Source: Amaranthus tricolor
Lineage: Eukaryota; Streptophyta; Magnoliopsida; Caryophyllales; Amaranthaceae
NCBI RefSeq assembly: GCF_026212465.1
Contig: NC_080060.1
Coordinates: 21,073,506 to 21,137,505 of the forward strand
Direction of reading: 5' to 3'
DNA: 64,000 bases
The notes beneath the pieces were generated by a model. It saw nothing but the letters and a program-made list of their open reading frames with translations, searched no databases and was not told the origin of the DNA. Of this stretch, positions 1 through 14,600 are shown one piece after another; the stretch's first letter is position 1, and the number at the start of each line of letters is the position of its first letter. Both the position numbers and the translations under genes were made by a program.

Positions 1-3000
1 AACCAAGTTTGAAATACTTTATGCGCGAAAGTGCCAAAAAAGCTTTAAAAACCCTTAAAATCGCAACTTACCACGTCATTTCTAGCATATTACTACGTTT
101 TTAAAATCTAACCACTTCAACACAATAATATATACCAAATATTATTGTGTGCCAAGTTTGTGCAAAACAATCATAGTTTGAGATACTTTATGCTCGAAAG
201 TGCTAAAAAAGCTTAAAAACCCTTAAAATCGCAACTTAGCACGTAATTTCTAGCATATAATTATAATTTTAAATTCTAACCTCTTCAACTCAATAACTTA
301 TTCGAAATGGTGTTATTTGCCATGTTTCGTGCAAAACAAAGCAAGTTTGAGATATTTTTTGCGCGAAAGTGCAAAAAAAGCTTACAAACCCATAAAATGG
401 AAACTTAGCACGTAATTTCTAGTATATCACAATGATTTTCATTTTTAACCACTACAACACAATAAATATACCAAATATTGTTGTGTGCCAAGTTTCGTGC
501 AAAACAAAACAAGTTTGAGATACTTTATGCACGAAAGTGCAAAAAAAGCTTCAAAAACCCTTAAAATCACAACTTAGCACGTAATTTCAAGCATATGACT
601 AGGTTTTTAAATTCTAACCACTTTGACACTATAATATATACCAAATAGTGTTGTGTACCATGTTTCGTTCAAAAAAACCATGTTTGAGATACTTTATGCG
701 CGAAAGTGCCGAAAAAGCTTAAAAAAACCCTTAAAATCGTAACTTAGCACATAATTTCTAGCATATGACTAAGTTTTTAAATTCTAACCACTTCAACACT
801 ATAATATATACCAGATAGTGTTCTGTGCAGAGTTTCGTGCAAAACAAACCAAGTTTGAGACACTCTATGCGCGAAAGTACTAAAAAAGTTTAAAAACCCT
901 TGAAATCGAAACTTAGCACGTAATTTCTAGCATATTACTTTGATTTTAAATTTTAACCACTTCAACACAATAGTATATACCAAATAGTGTTGTGTGCCAA
1001 GCTTCGTGCAAAACAAACCAAGTTTGAGATATGTTATGCGCGAAAGGCCAAAAAACCTTAAAAAACCCTTAAAATCGCAAGTTAGCACGTAATTTCTAGC
1101 ATATTATTAGGTTTTTCAATTCTAACCACTTTAACACTATAATATATACCAAATTGTGTTGTGTGCCATGTTTCGTGCAAAACAAACTAAGTTTTAGATA
1201 CTTTATGCGCGAAAGTGCCAAAAAAGCTTAAAAACCCAAAAAACGCAGCTGAGCACGTAATTTCTAGCATATGACTTTTATTTTCAATTATAAGCACTTC
1301 AACACAATAGTATATACTAAATAGTGATGTGTGCCAAGTTTCGTGCAAAACAAACCAAGTTTGAGATACGTTATGCGCGAAAGTGCCAAAAAAGCTTTAA
1401 AAACCCTTAAAATTGTAACTTAGCATGTAATTTCTAGCATATTACTATAAATTTAAATTCTAACCACTTTAACTCAATAATATATACGAAATAGTAATGT
1501 GTTCCAAGTTTCATGCAAAACAAACCATGTTTGAGATACTTTATGCGCGAAAGTAACAAAAAAGCTTAAAAACCAATGAAATCGCAACATAGCACGTTAT
1601 TTCTAGCATATGACTATGATTTTCAATTCTAAACACTTCAAAAAAATAATATATACCAAATAGTGTTGTGTGCCAAGTTTCGTGCAAAATACACCAAGTT
1701 TAACCTACTTTATGCTCGAAAATCAGAAAAAAGCTGAAAAACCATTAAAATCGCAACTTCGCACGTAATTTCTAGCATAAGACTATGATTTTCAATTCTA
1801 ACCACTTCAACACAAATATATATATACCAAATAGTGTCTTCTGCCAAGTTTCGTACAAAACAAACAAAGTTTGAGATACTTTATGCGCGAAAGTGACAAT
1901 AAAGCTTAAAAACCCCAAAAATCGCAGCTTAGCACGTAAATTCTAGCATATAACTATGATTTTCACTTCTAACCACTTCAACACAATAGTATATACCGAA
2001 TAGTGTTGTGTGCTGAATTTTCGTAATAAACAAACCAAGTTTGAAATACTTGATGTGCGAAAGTGCCAAAAAAGCTTTAAAAACCCTTAAAATCGCAACT
2101 TAGCACTTCATTTCTAGCATATTACTACGTTTTTAAAATCTAACCACTTCAACACAATAATATAGACCAAATAGTATTGTGTGCCAAGTTTGTGCAAAAC
2201 AATCCAAGTTTGAGATACTTTATGCTCGAAAGTGCTAAAAAAGCTTATAAACCCTTAAAATCGCAACTTAGCACGTAATTTCTAGCATATAATTATAATT
2301 TTAAATTCTAACCACTTCAACTCAATAACATATACGAAATGGTGTTATTTGCCATGTTTCGTGCAAAACAAAGCAAGTTTGAGCTATTGTTTGCGCGAAA
2401 GTGCAAAAAAAGCTTACAAACCCATAAAATGGCAACTTAACACGTAATTTCTAGTATATGACAATGATTTTCAATTTTAGCCACTACAACACAATAAATA
2501 TACAAATAGTGTTGTGTGCCAAGTTTCGTGCAAAAGAAAACAAGTTTGAGATACTTTATGCGCGCAAGTGACAAAAAAGCTGAAAAACCCAAAAAATCGC
2601 AGCTTAGAACGTAAATTCAAGCATATGACTATGATTTTCACTTCTAACCACTTCAACACAATAGTTTATACCAAATAGTGTTGTGTGCTGAAGTTTTAGT
2701 AATAAACAAACCAAGTTTGAAATACTTTATGCGCGAAAGTGCCAAAAAAGCTTTAAAAACCCTTAAAATCGCAACTTACCACGTCATTTCTAGCATATTA
2801 CTACGTTTTTAAAATCTAACCACTTCAACACAATAATATATACCAAATATTATTGTGTGCCAAGTTTGTGCAAAACAATCATAGTTTGAGATACTTTATG
2901 CTCGAAAGTGCTAAAAAAGCTTAAAAACCCTTAAAATCGCAACTTAGCACGTAATTTCTAGCATATAATTATAATTTTAAATTCTAACCTCTTCAACTCA

Positions 3001-6000
3001 ATAACTTATACGAAATGGTTTTATTTGCCATGTTTCGTGCAAAACAAAGCAAGTTTGAGATATTTTTTGCGCGAAAGTGCAAAAAAAGCTTACAAACCCA
3101 TAAAATGGAAACTTAGCACGTAATTTCTAGTATATCACAATGATTTTCATTTTTAACCACTACAACACAATAAATATACCAAATATTGTTGTGTGCCAAG
3201 TTTCGTGCAAAACAAAACAAGTTCGAGATAATTTATGCACGAAAGTGCAAAAAAAGCTTCAAAAACCCTTAAAATCACAACTTAGCACGTAATTTCAAGC
3301 ATATGACTAGGTTTTTAAATTCTAACCACTTTGACACTATAATATATACCAAATAGTGTTGTGTACCATGTTTCGTTCAAAAAAAACCATGTTTGAGATA
3401 CTTTATGCGCGAAAGTGCCGAAAAAGCTTAAAAAAACCCTTAAAATCGTAACTTAGCACATAATTTCTAGCATATGACTAAGTTTTTAAATTCTAACCAC
3501 TTCAACACTATAATATATACCAGATAGTGTTCTGTGCGGAGTTTCGTGCAAAACAAACCAAGTTTGAGACACTCTATGCGCGAAAGTACTAAAAAAGTTT
3601 AAAAACCCTTGAAATCGAAACTTAGCACGTAATTTCTAGCATATTACTTTGATTTTAAATTTTAACCACTTCAACACAATAGTATATACCAAATAGTGTT
3701 GTGTGCCAAGCTTCGTGCAAAACAAACCAAGTTTGAGATATGTTATGCGCGAAAGGCCAAAAAACCTTAAAAAACCCTTAAAATCGCAAGTTAGCACGTA
3801 ATTTCTAGCATATTATTAGGTTTTTCAATTCTAACCACTTTAACACTATAATATATACCAAATTGTGTTGTGTGCCATGTTTCGTGCAAAACAAACTAAG
3901 TTTTAGATACTTTATGCGCGAAAGTGCCAAAAAAGCTTAAAAACCCAAAAAACGCAGCTGAGCACGTAATTTCTAGCATATGACTTTTATTTTCAATTAT
4001 AAGCACTTCAACACAATAGTATATACTAAATAGTGATGTGTGCCAAGTTTCGTGCAAAACAAACCAAGTTTGAGAAACGTTATGCGCGAAAGTGCCAAAA
4101 AAGCTTTAAAAACCCTTAAAATTGTAACTTAGCATGTAATTTCTAGCATATTACTATAAATTTAAATTCTAACCACTTTAACTCAATAATATATACGAAA
4201 TAGTAATGTGTTCCAAGTTTCATGCAAAACAAACCATGTTTGAGATACTTTATGCGCGAAAGTAACAAAAAAGCTTAAAAACCAATGAAATCGCAACATA
4301 GCACGTTATTTCTAGCATATGACTATGATTTTCAATTCTAAACACTTCAAAAAAATAATATATACCAAATAGTGTTGTGTGCCAAGTTTCGTGCAAAATA
4401 CACCAAGTTTAACCTACTTTATGCTCGAAAATCAGAAAAAAGCTAAAAAACCATTAAAATCGCAACTTCGCACGTAATTTCTAGCATAAGACTATGATTT
4501 TCAATTCTAACCACTTCAACACAAATATATATACCAAATAGTGTCTTCTGCCAAGTTTCGTACAAAACAAACAAAGTTTGAGATACTTTATGCGCGAAAG
4601 TGACAATAAAGCTTAAAAACCCAAAAAATCGCAGCTTAGCACGTAAATTCTAGCATATAACTATGATTTTCACTTCTAACCACTTCAACACAATAGTATA
4701 TACCAAATAGTGTTTTGTGCTGAAGTTTCGTAATAAACAAACCAAGTTTGAAATACTTTATGTGCCAAAGTGCCAAAAAAGCTTTAAAAACCCTTAAAAT
4801 CGCAACTTAGCACTTCATTTCTAGCATATTACTACGTTTTTAAAATCTAACCACTTCAACACAATAATATAGACCAAGTAGTATTGTGTGCCAAGTTTGT
4901 GCAAAACAATCTAAGTTTGAGATACTTTATGCTCGAAAGTGCTAAAAAAGCTTATAAACCCTTAAAATCGCAACTTAGCACGTAATTTCTAGCATATAAT
5001 TATAATTTTAAATTCTAACCACTTCAACTCAATAACATATACGAAATGGTGTTATTTGCCATGTTTCGTGCAAAACAAAGCAAGTTTGAGCTATTGTTTG
5101 CGCGAAAGTGCAAAAAAAGCTTACAAACCCATAAAATGGCAACTTAACACGTAATTTCTAGTATATGACAATGATTTTCAATTTTAGCCACTACAACACA
5201 ATAAATATACAAATAGTGTTGTGTGCCAAGTTTCGTGCAAAAGAAAACAAGTTTGAGATACTTTATACGCGCAAGTGACAAAAAAGCTGAAAAACCCAAA
5301 AAATCGCAGCTTAGAACGTAAATTCAAGCATATGACTATGATTTTCACTTCTAACCACTTCAACACAATAGTTTATACCAAATAGTGTTGTGTGCTGAAG
5401 TTTTAGTAATAAACAAACCAAGTTTGAAATACTTTATGCGCGAAAGTGCCAAAAAAGCTTTAAAAACCCTTAAAATCGCAACTTACCACGTCATTTCTAG
5501 CATATTACTACGTTTTTAAAATCTAACCACTTCAACACAATAATATATACCAAATAGTATTGTGTGCCAAGTTTGTGCAAAACAATCCAAGTTTGAGATA
5601 CTTTATGCTAGAAAGTGCTAAAAAAGCTTATAAACCCTTAAAATCGCAACTTAGCACGTAATTTCTAGCATATAATTATAATTTTAAATTCTAACCACTT
5701 CAACTCAATAACATATACGAAATGGTGTTATTTGCCATGTTTCGTGCAAAACAAAGCAAGTTTGAGATATTTTTTGCGCGAAAGTGCAAAAAAAGCTTAC
5801 AAACCCATAAAATGGCAACTTAACACGTAATTTCTAGTATATGACAATGATTTTCAATTTTAGCCACTACAACACAATAAATATACAAATAGTGTTGTGT
5901 GCCAAGTTTCGTGCAAAAGAAAACAAGTTTGAGATACTTTATGCGCGCAAGTGACAAAAAAGCTGAAAAACCCAAAAAATCGCAGCTTAGAACGTAAATT

Positions 6001-6515
6001 CAAGCATATGACTATGATTTTCACTTCTAACCACTTCAACACAATAGTTTATACCAAATAGTGTTGTGTGCTGAAGTTTTAGTAATAAACAAACCAAGTT
6101 TGAAATACTTTATGCGCGAAAGTGCCAAAAAAGCTTTAAAAACCCTTAAAATCGCAACTTACCACGTCATTTCTAGCATATTACTACGTTTTTAAAATCT
6201 AACCACTTCAACACAATAATATATACCAAATAGTATTGTGTGCCAAGTTTGTGCAAAACAATCCAAGTTTGAGATACTTTATGCTAGAAAGTGCTAAAAA
6301 AGCTTATAAACCCTTAAAATCGCAACTTAGCACGTAATTTCTAGCATATAATTATAATTTTAAATTCTAACCACTTCAACTCAATAACATATACGAAATG
6401 GTGTCATTTGCCATGTTTCGTGCAAAACAAAGCAAGTTTGAGCTATTGTTTGCGCGAAAGTGCAAAAAAAGCTTACAAACCCATAAAATGGCAACTTAAC
6501 ACGTAATTTCTAGTA
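1..6515. repeat. Satellite HOR block A: 16-mer (about 2,707 bp) and 4-mer derivative (about 676 bp)
   Basis: Bases 1-2,707 and 2,708-5,414 are nearly identical, differing only at scattered single bases, and equal 16 monomers. From about 4,735 a four-monomer unit repeats with a 676-bp step; for instance the same minus-strand reading frame lies at 5,184 and at 5,860. Adjacent monomers differ clearly while monomers 16 units apart are almost identical, which is the signature of a higher-order repeat. This is the most homogeneous part of the array. Confidence 0.9.
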
Positions 6516-9500
6516 TATGACAATGATTTTCAATTTTAGCCACTACAACACAATAAATATACAAATAGTGTTGTGTGCCAAGTTTCGTGCAAAACAAAAC
6601 AAGTTTGAGATACTTTATGCGCGAAAGTGCATAAAAAGCTTCAAAAACCCTAAAAATCACAACTTAGCACGTAATTTCAAGCATATGACTAGTTTTTAAA
6701 TTCTAACAACTTCGACAGTATAATATATACCAAATAGTGTTGTGTACCATGTTTCGTTCAAAACATACCATGTTTGAGATACTTTATGCGCGAAAGTGCC
6801 AAAAAAGCTTAAAAAAACCCTTAAAATCGTAACTTAGCACGTAATTTCTAGCATATGACTAGGTTTTTAAATTCTAACCAATTCAACACTATAATATATA
6901 CCAGATAGTGATGTGTGCCAAATTTCGTGCAAAACAAACTAAGTTTTAGATACTTTATGCGCGAAAGTGCTAAAAAAGCTTAAAAACCAAAAAAATCGCA
7001 GCTTGGCACGTAATTTCTAGCATATGACTTTTATTTTCAATTCTAAGCACTTCAACACAATAGTATATACTAAATAGTTTTGTGTGCCAAGTTTCGTGCA
7101 AAACAAACCAAGTATAAGATACGTTATGCGCGAAAGTGCCAAAAAAGCTTTAAAAACCCTTAAAATTGTAACTTAGCATGTAATTTCTAGCGTATTGCTA
7201 TAAATTTAAATTCTAACCACTTTAACTCAATAATACATACGAAATAGTGATGTGTGCCAAGTTTCAAGCACAACAAACAAAGTTTGAGATACTTTATGCG
7301 CGAAAGTAACAAAAAAGCTTAAAAACAAATTAAATCGCAACTTAGCACGTTATTTCTAGTATATGACTATGATTTTCAATTCTAACCACTTTAAAAAAAT
7401 AATATATACCAAATAGTGTTGTGTGCCAAGTTTCGTGCAAAACACACCAAGTTTAACCTACTTTATGCGCGAAAATCAGAATAAAGCTTAAAAACCATTA
7501 AAATCACAACTTCGCACGTAATTTCTAGCATAAGACTATGATTTTCAATTCTAACCACTTCAACACAAAAATATATACCAAATAGTGTCTTCTACCAAGT
7601 TTCGTACAAAACAAACCAAGTTTGAGATACTTTATGCGCGAAAGTGACAATAAAGCTTAAAAATCAAAAAAATCACAGCTTAGCACGTAAATTCTAACAT
7701 ATAACTATGATTTTCACTTCTAACCACTTCAACACAATAGTATATACCAAATAGTGTTGTGTGCTGAAGTTTCGTAATAAACAAACCAAGTTTGAAATAC
7801 TTTATGTGCGAAAGTGCCAAAAAAGCTTTAAAAACCCTTAAAATTGCAACTTAGCACGTCATTTCCAGCATATTACTACGTTTTTAAAATCTAACCACTT
7901 CAACACAATAATATAGACCAAATAGTATTGTGTGCCAAGTTTGTGCAAAACAATCCAAGTTTGAGATACTTTATGCTCGAAAGTGCTAAAAAAGCTTATA
8001 AACCCTTAAAATCGCAACTTAGCACGTACTTTCTAGCATATAATTATAATTTTAAATTCTAACCACATCAACTCAATAACATATACGAAATGGTGTTATT
8101 TGCCGTGTTTCGTGCAAAACAAAGCAAGTTTGAGCTATTTTTTGCGCGAAAGTGCAAAAAAAGCTTACAAACCCATAAAATGGCAACTTAGCACGTAATT
8201 TCTAGTATATGACAATGATTTTCAATTTTAGCCACTACAACACAATAAATATACAAATAGTGTTGTGTGCCAAGATTCGTGCAAAACAAAACAAGTTTGA
8301 GATACTTTATGCACGAAAGTGCAAAATAAGCATCAAAAACCCTAAAAATCACAACTTAGCACGTAATTTCAAGCATATGACTAGTTTTTAAATTCTAACA
8401 ACTTCGACACTATAATATATACCAAATAGTGTTGTGTACCATGTTTCGTTCAAAACAAACCATGTTTGAGATACTTTATGCGCGAAAGTGCCAAAAAAGC
8501 TTAAAAAAACCCTTAAAATCGTAACTTAGCACGTAATTTCTAGCATATGACTAGGTTTTTAAATTCTAACCAATTCAACACTATAATATATACCAGATAG
8601 TGATGTGTGCCAAATTTCGTGCAAAACAAAATAAGTTTTAGATACTTTATGCGCGAAAGTGCCAAAAAAGCTTAAAAACCCAAAAAATCGCAGCTTGGCA
8701 CGTAATTTCTAGCATATGACTTTTATTTTCAATTCTAAGCTCTTCAACACAATAGTATATACTAAATAGTTTTGTGTGCCAAATTTCGTGCAAAACAAAC
8801 CAAGTTTAAGATACGTTATGCGCAAAGTGCCAAAAAAGCTTTAAAAACCCTTAAAATTGTAACTTAGCATGTAATTTCTAGCGTATTGCTATAAATTTAA
8901 ATTCTAACCACTTTAACTCAATAATATATACGAAATAGTGATGTGTGCCAAGTTTCATGCACAACAAACCAAGTTTGAGATACTTTATGCGCGAAAGTAA
9001 CAAAAAAGCTTAAAAACAAATTAAATCGCAACTTAGCACGTTATTCCTAGTATATGACTATGATTTTCAATTCTAACCACTTCAAAAAAATAATATATAC
9101 CAAATAGTGTTGTGTGCCAAGTTTCGTGCAAAACACACCAAGTTTAACCTACTTTATGCGCGAAAATCAGAATAAAGCTTAAAAACCATTAAAATCATAA
9201 CTTCGCACGTAATTTCTAGCATAAGACTATGATTTTCAATTCTAACCACTTCAACACAATAATATATACCAAATAGTGTCTTCTGCCAAGTTTCTTACAA
9301 AACAAACAAAGTTTGAGATACTTTATGCGCGAAAGTGACAAAAAAGCTTAAAAACCCAAAAAATCGCAGCTTAGCACGTAAATTCTATCATATGACTATG
9401 ATTTTCACTTCTATCCACTTCAACACAATAGTATATACCAAATAGTGTTGTGTACTGAAGTTTCGTAATAAACAAACCAAGTTTTAAATACTTTTTGCGC

Positions 9501-10000
9501 GAAAGTGCCAAAAAAGCTTTAAAAACCCTTAAAATCGCAACTTAGCACGTCATTTCTAGCATATTACTACGTTTTTAAAATCTAACCACTTCAACACAAT
9601 AATATATACTAAATAGTATTGTGTGCCAAGTTTATGCAAAACAATCCAAGTTTGAGATACTTTATGCTCGAAAGTGCTAAAAAAGCTTAAAAACCCTTAA
9701 AATCACAACTTAGCACGTAATTTCAAGCATATGACTAGGTTTTTAAATTCTAACCACTTTGACACTATAATATATACCAAATAGTGTTGTGTACCATGTT
9801 TCGTTCAAAACAAACCATGTTTGAGATACTTTATGCGTGAAAGTGCCAAAAAAGCTTTAAAAAACCCATAAAATCGTAACTTAGCACGTAATTTCTAGCA
9901 TATGACTAGGTTTTCAAATTCTAACCACTTCAACACTATAATATATACCAGATAGTGATGTGTGCCCAATTTCGTGCAAAACAAACCAAGTTTGAGACGC
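6516..10000. repeat. Satellite HOR block B: 10-mer (about 1,692 bp) with an 8-mer copy
   Basis: The segment starting at 6,517 recurs at 8,209, 1,692 bp or 10 monomers later. A diagnostic monomer with ACCAGATAGTGATGTGTGCC lies near 6,900, 8,594 and 9,947. The last step is about 1,353 bp (8 monomers), so two monomers were lost from the third copy, as expected from unequal exchange. The block joins block A without a break in monomer phase. Confidence 0.8.
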
Positions 10001-11699
10001 TCTATGCGCGAAAGTACCAAAAAAAGTTTAAAAACCCTTGAAACCGCAACTTAGCATGTAATTTCTAGCATATGACTTCTATTTTCAATTATAACCACTT
10101 CAACACAATAGTATATACCAAATAGTGTTGTGTACCAAGTTTTGTGCAAAACAAACCAAGTTTGATATACATTATGCGCGAAAGTGTCAAAAAAGCTTAA
10201 AAAACCCTTAAATTTGCAACTTAGCACGTAATTTCTAGCATATAACTATGAATTTAACTTCTAAACACTTCAACTCAATAAGATATAAGAAATAATGATG
10301 TGTGCCATGTTTCGTGCAAAACAAACCAAGTTTAAAATACTTTATGCGCGAAAGTGCCAAAAATACCTTAAAAACCTTTGAAATCGCAACTTAAAACGTA
10401 ATTTCTAGCATATAACTATGACTTTCAATTCTAACCACTTCAACAAAATAATATATTCCAAATAGTGTTGTGTGCCTAGTTTCGTGCAAAACACACCAAG
10501 TTTGACCTACTTTATGCGCGAAAGTCCGAAAAAAGCTTAAAAACACATAAAATCGCAACTTAGCACGTAATTTCTAGCATATGACTATGCGTTTCATTTC
10601 TAACCTCTTCAGCACAATAATATATACCAAATAGTGTATTGTGCCAAGTTTCATGCAAAACAAACCAAGTTTGATATACTTTATCCGCGAAAGTGCGAAA
10701 AAAGCTTTAAAACCTTAAAATCGCAACTTAGCACGTAATTTCTAGCATATTACTAAGATTTTAATTTCTAACCACTTCAACACAATAATACATACCAAAT
10801 AGTGTTGTGTGCCAAGTTTCATTCAAAACAAACCAAGTTTGAGACACTTTATGAGCGAAAGTGCCAAAAAAGGTTTAAAACCCAAAAAGTCGCAACTTAA
10901 CACGTAATTTCTAGCATAAGACAATGATATTCAATGTTACCCACTTCAACACAATAATATATACCAAATAGTATTGTGTGGCAACTTTGTGCAAAACAAA
11001 CCAAGTTTGAGATACTTTAAGCGCGAAAGTGCCAAAAAAGCTTAAAAACCCTTAAAATTGCAACCTAGCACGTAATTTCTGGCATATGACTATAATTTTT
11101 AATTCTAACCAATTAAACACAATATTTTATACCAAATAGTGTTTTGTGCCATGTCTTGTGCAAAACAAACCAAGTTTGAGATACTTTATGCTCGAAAGTG
11201 CCAAAAAAGCATAAAAAAAACCTTAAAATCTCAACTTAGCACGTAATTTCTATCATATGACTGCGTTTTTAAATTCTAACCACTTCAACACAATAATATA
11301 TACCAACTAGAGTTGTGTGCCAAATTTGTGCAAGACAAACCAAGTTTGAGCTGCTTTATGCGCGAAAGTGGCAAAAATGCCTAAAAACCCTTAGAATCGA
11401 AACTAAGCACATAATTTCTAGCATATAACTATAATTTTAATTTCTAATCACTTCAACTCAATAACATATACGAAATAGTGTTGTGTGTCGTGTTTCGTGC
11501 AAAACAAACCAAGTTTGAGATACTTTATGCGCGAAAGTGCCAAAAAAGCTTACAAAGCCATAAAATCGCAACTTAACACGTAATTTCTAGCATACGTTTA
11601 TGAGTTTTATTTCTAACCATTTCAACACAATAATATATACCAAATAGTGTTGTGTGCCGAATTTCGTGCAAAACACACCAAGTTTGACCAACTTTATTC
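10001..11699. repeat. Satellite, diverged monomers without an obvious higher-order unit
   Basis: Monomers of about 169 bp continue in register, but I cannot pair this stretch with a near-identical copy elsewhere in the window. It separates HOR blocks B and C and may be older, diverged satellite sequence. Confidence 0.55.
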
Positions 11700-14600
11700 G
11701 CGGAAATCCGAAAAGCGTTTAAAAACACATAAAATCGCAACTTAGCACGTAATTTCTAGCATACGATTATGAGTTTTATTTCTAACCATTTCAACACAAT
11801 AATATATACCAAATAGTGTATTGTGCCAAGTTTCGTGCACTACCTCAACACAATAATATATACCAAATAGTGTTGTGTGCCAAGTTTCGTGCAAAAAAAA
11901 ACCAAGTTTGAGATACTTTATGCGCGAAAGTGCCAAGAATGCTTCAAAACCCAAAAAAACGATACTTAGCACGTAATTTCTAGCATATGACTATGATTTT
12001 CAATTCTAACCACTTCAACACAATAGTATATACGAAATAGTGTTGTGTGCCAAGTTTCGTGCAAAACAAACAGAGTTTGAGATACTTTATGCGCAAAAGT
12101 GCCAAAAAAGCTTTTACAACCCTTAAAATCGCAACTTAGTACGCAATTTCTAGTATATGTCTAGGTTATCAAATTCTAACCACTTCAACACAATAATTTA
12201 TACCAAATAGTGTTGTGTGGCAAGTTTGGTGCAAAACAAACCAAGTTTGACTTACTTTATGCGCGCAAATCCCAAAAAAGCTTAAAAAACAAACCACGTG
12301 TGAGATAGTTTATGCGCGAAAGTGCCAAAAAATCGTAACATAGCACATAATTTCTAGCATATGACTACGTTTTTAAATTCAAACCACTTCAACACAATAA
12401 TATATACCAAATAGAGTTGTGTGCCAAGTTTGTGCAAGAAAAACCAAGTTTGAGATGCTTTATGCGTGAAAGTGCCAAAAAACCTTAAAAACATTTAGAA
12501 ATCGAAACTAAGCACGTAATTTCTAGCATAGAACTATAATTTTAAATTCTAACCACTTCAACTCAATAACATATACAAAATAGTATTGTGTGTCGTTTTT
12601 CGTGCAAAACAAACCAACTTTGAGATATTTATGCGCGAAAGTGGCAAAAAAGCTTACAAACCCATAAAATCGCAACTTAGCACGTAATTTCAAGCATATG
12701 ACTATGATTTGCAATTTTTACCACTTCTACACAATAATATATACCAAATAGTGTTGTGTGCCAAGTTTCGTGCAAAACACACCAAATTTAACAAACTTTA
12801 TTCGCGGAAGTCCGAAAAAAGTTCAAAAACACATAAAATTGCAACTCAGCATGTAATTTCTAGCATATGACTATGAGTTTCATTTCTAACCATTTCAACA
12901 CAATAATATATACCAAGTAGCGTAATGTGCCAAGTTTCGTGCAATACAAACTAAGTTTGAGATACTTTATGCACGAAAGTTCTAAAAAAGCTTAAAAAAA
13001 CCTTTAAAATCACAACTTAGCACGTAATTTCAAGAATATGACAATGATTTTAAATTCTAACCACCTCAACACAATAATATATACCAAATAGTGTTGTGTG
13101 CCAAGTTTCGTGCAAAAAAAACCAAGTTTGAGATACTTTATGCGCGAAAGTGCCAAAAATGCTTCAAAACCCAAAAAATCGATACTTAGCACGTAATTTC
13201 TAACATATGACTATGATTTACAATTCTAACCACTTCAACACAATAGTATATACGAAATAGTGTTGTGTGCCAAGTTTCGTGCAAAACAAACAGAGTTTGA
13301 GATACTTTATGCGCAAAAGTGCCAAAAAAGCTTTTACAACCCTTAAAATCGCAACTTAGTACGCAATTTCTAGTATATGTCTAGGTTTTCAAATTTTAAC
13401 CACTTCAACACAATAATTTATACCAAATAGTGTTGTGTGGCGAGTTTGTGCAAAACAAACCAAGTTTGAGAAACTTTATGCGCGAAAGTGCCAAAAAAGC
13501 TTTAAACCTATAAAATCGTAACATAGCACATAATTTCTAGCATATGACTATGATTTTTAATTTTAACCAATTCATCACAATAATATCTACCAAATATTGT
13601 TATGTGCCAAGTTTGGTGCAAAACACACCAAGTTTGACTTACTTTATGCGCGCAAGTCCCAAAAAAGCTTAAAAAACAAACCACGTGTGAGATAGTTTAT
13701 TTACGAAAGTGCCAAAAAATCGTAATATAGCACATAATTTCTAGCATATGACTACGTTTTTAAATTCAAACCACTTCAACACAATAATATATACCAAATA
13801 GAGTTGTGTGCCAAGTTTGTGCAAGAAAAACCAAGTTTGAGATGCTTTATGCGTGAAAGTGCCAAAAAAGCTAAAAAACATTTAGAAATCGAAACTAAGC
13901 ACGTAATTTCTAGCATATAACTATAATTTTAAATTCTAACCACTTCAACTCAATAACATATACGAAATAGTGTTGTGTGTCGTGTTTCGTGCAAAACAAA
14001 CCAAGTTTGAGATACTTTAAGCGCGAAAGTGGCAAAAAAGCTTACAAACCCATAAAATCGCAACTTAGCACGTAATTTCAAGCATATGACTATGATTTGC
14101 AATTTTTACCACTTCTACACAATAATATATACCAAATAGTGTTGTGTGCCAAGTTTCGTGCAAAACACACCAAATTTGACCAACATTATTCGCGGAAGTC
14201 CGAAAAAAGTTTAAAAACACATAAAATTGCAACTCAGCACGTAATTTCTAGCATATGACTATGAGTTTCATTTCTAACCATTTCAACACAATAATATATA
14301 CCAAGTAGCGTAATGTGCCAAGTTTCGTGCAATACAAACTAATTTTAAGATACTTTAAGCACGAAAGTTCTAAAAAAGCTTTAAAAAACCAATAAAATCA
14401 CAACTTAGCACGTAATTTCAAGAATATGACTATGATTTTAAATTCTAACCACCTCAACACAATAATATATACCAAATAGTGTTGTGTGCCAAGTTTCGTG
14501 CAAAAAAAACCAAGCTTGAGATACTTTATACGCGAAAGTGCCAAAAATGCTTCAAAACCCAAAAAATCGATACTTAGCACGTAATTTCTAGCATATGACT

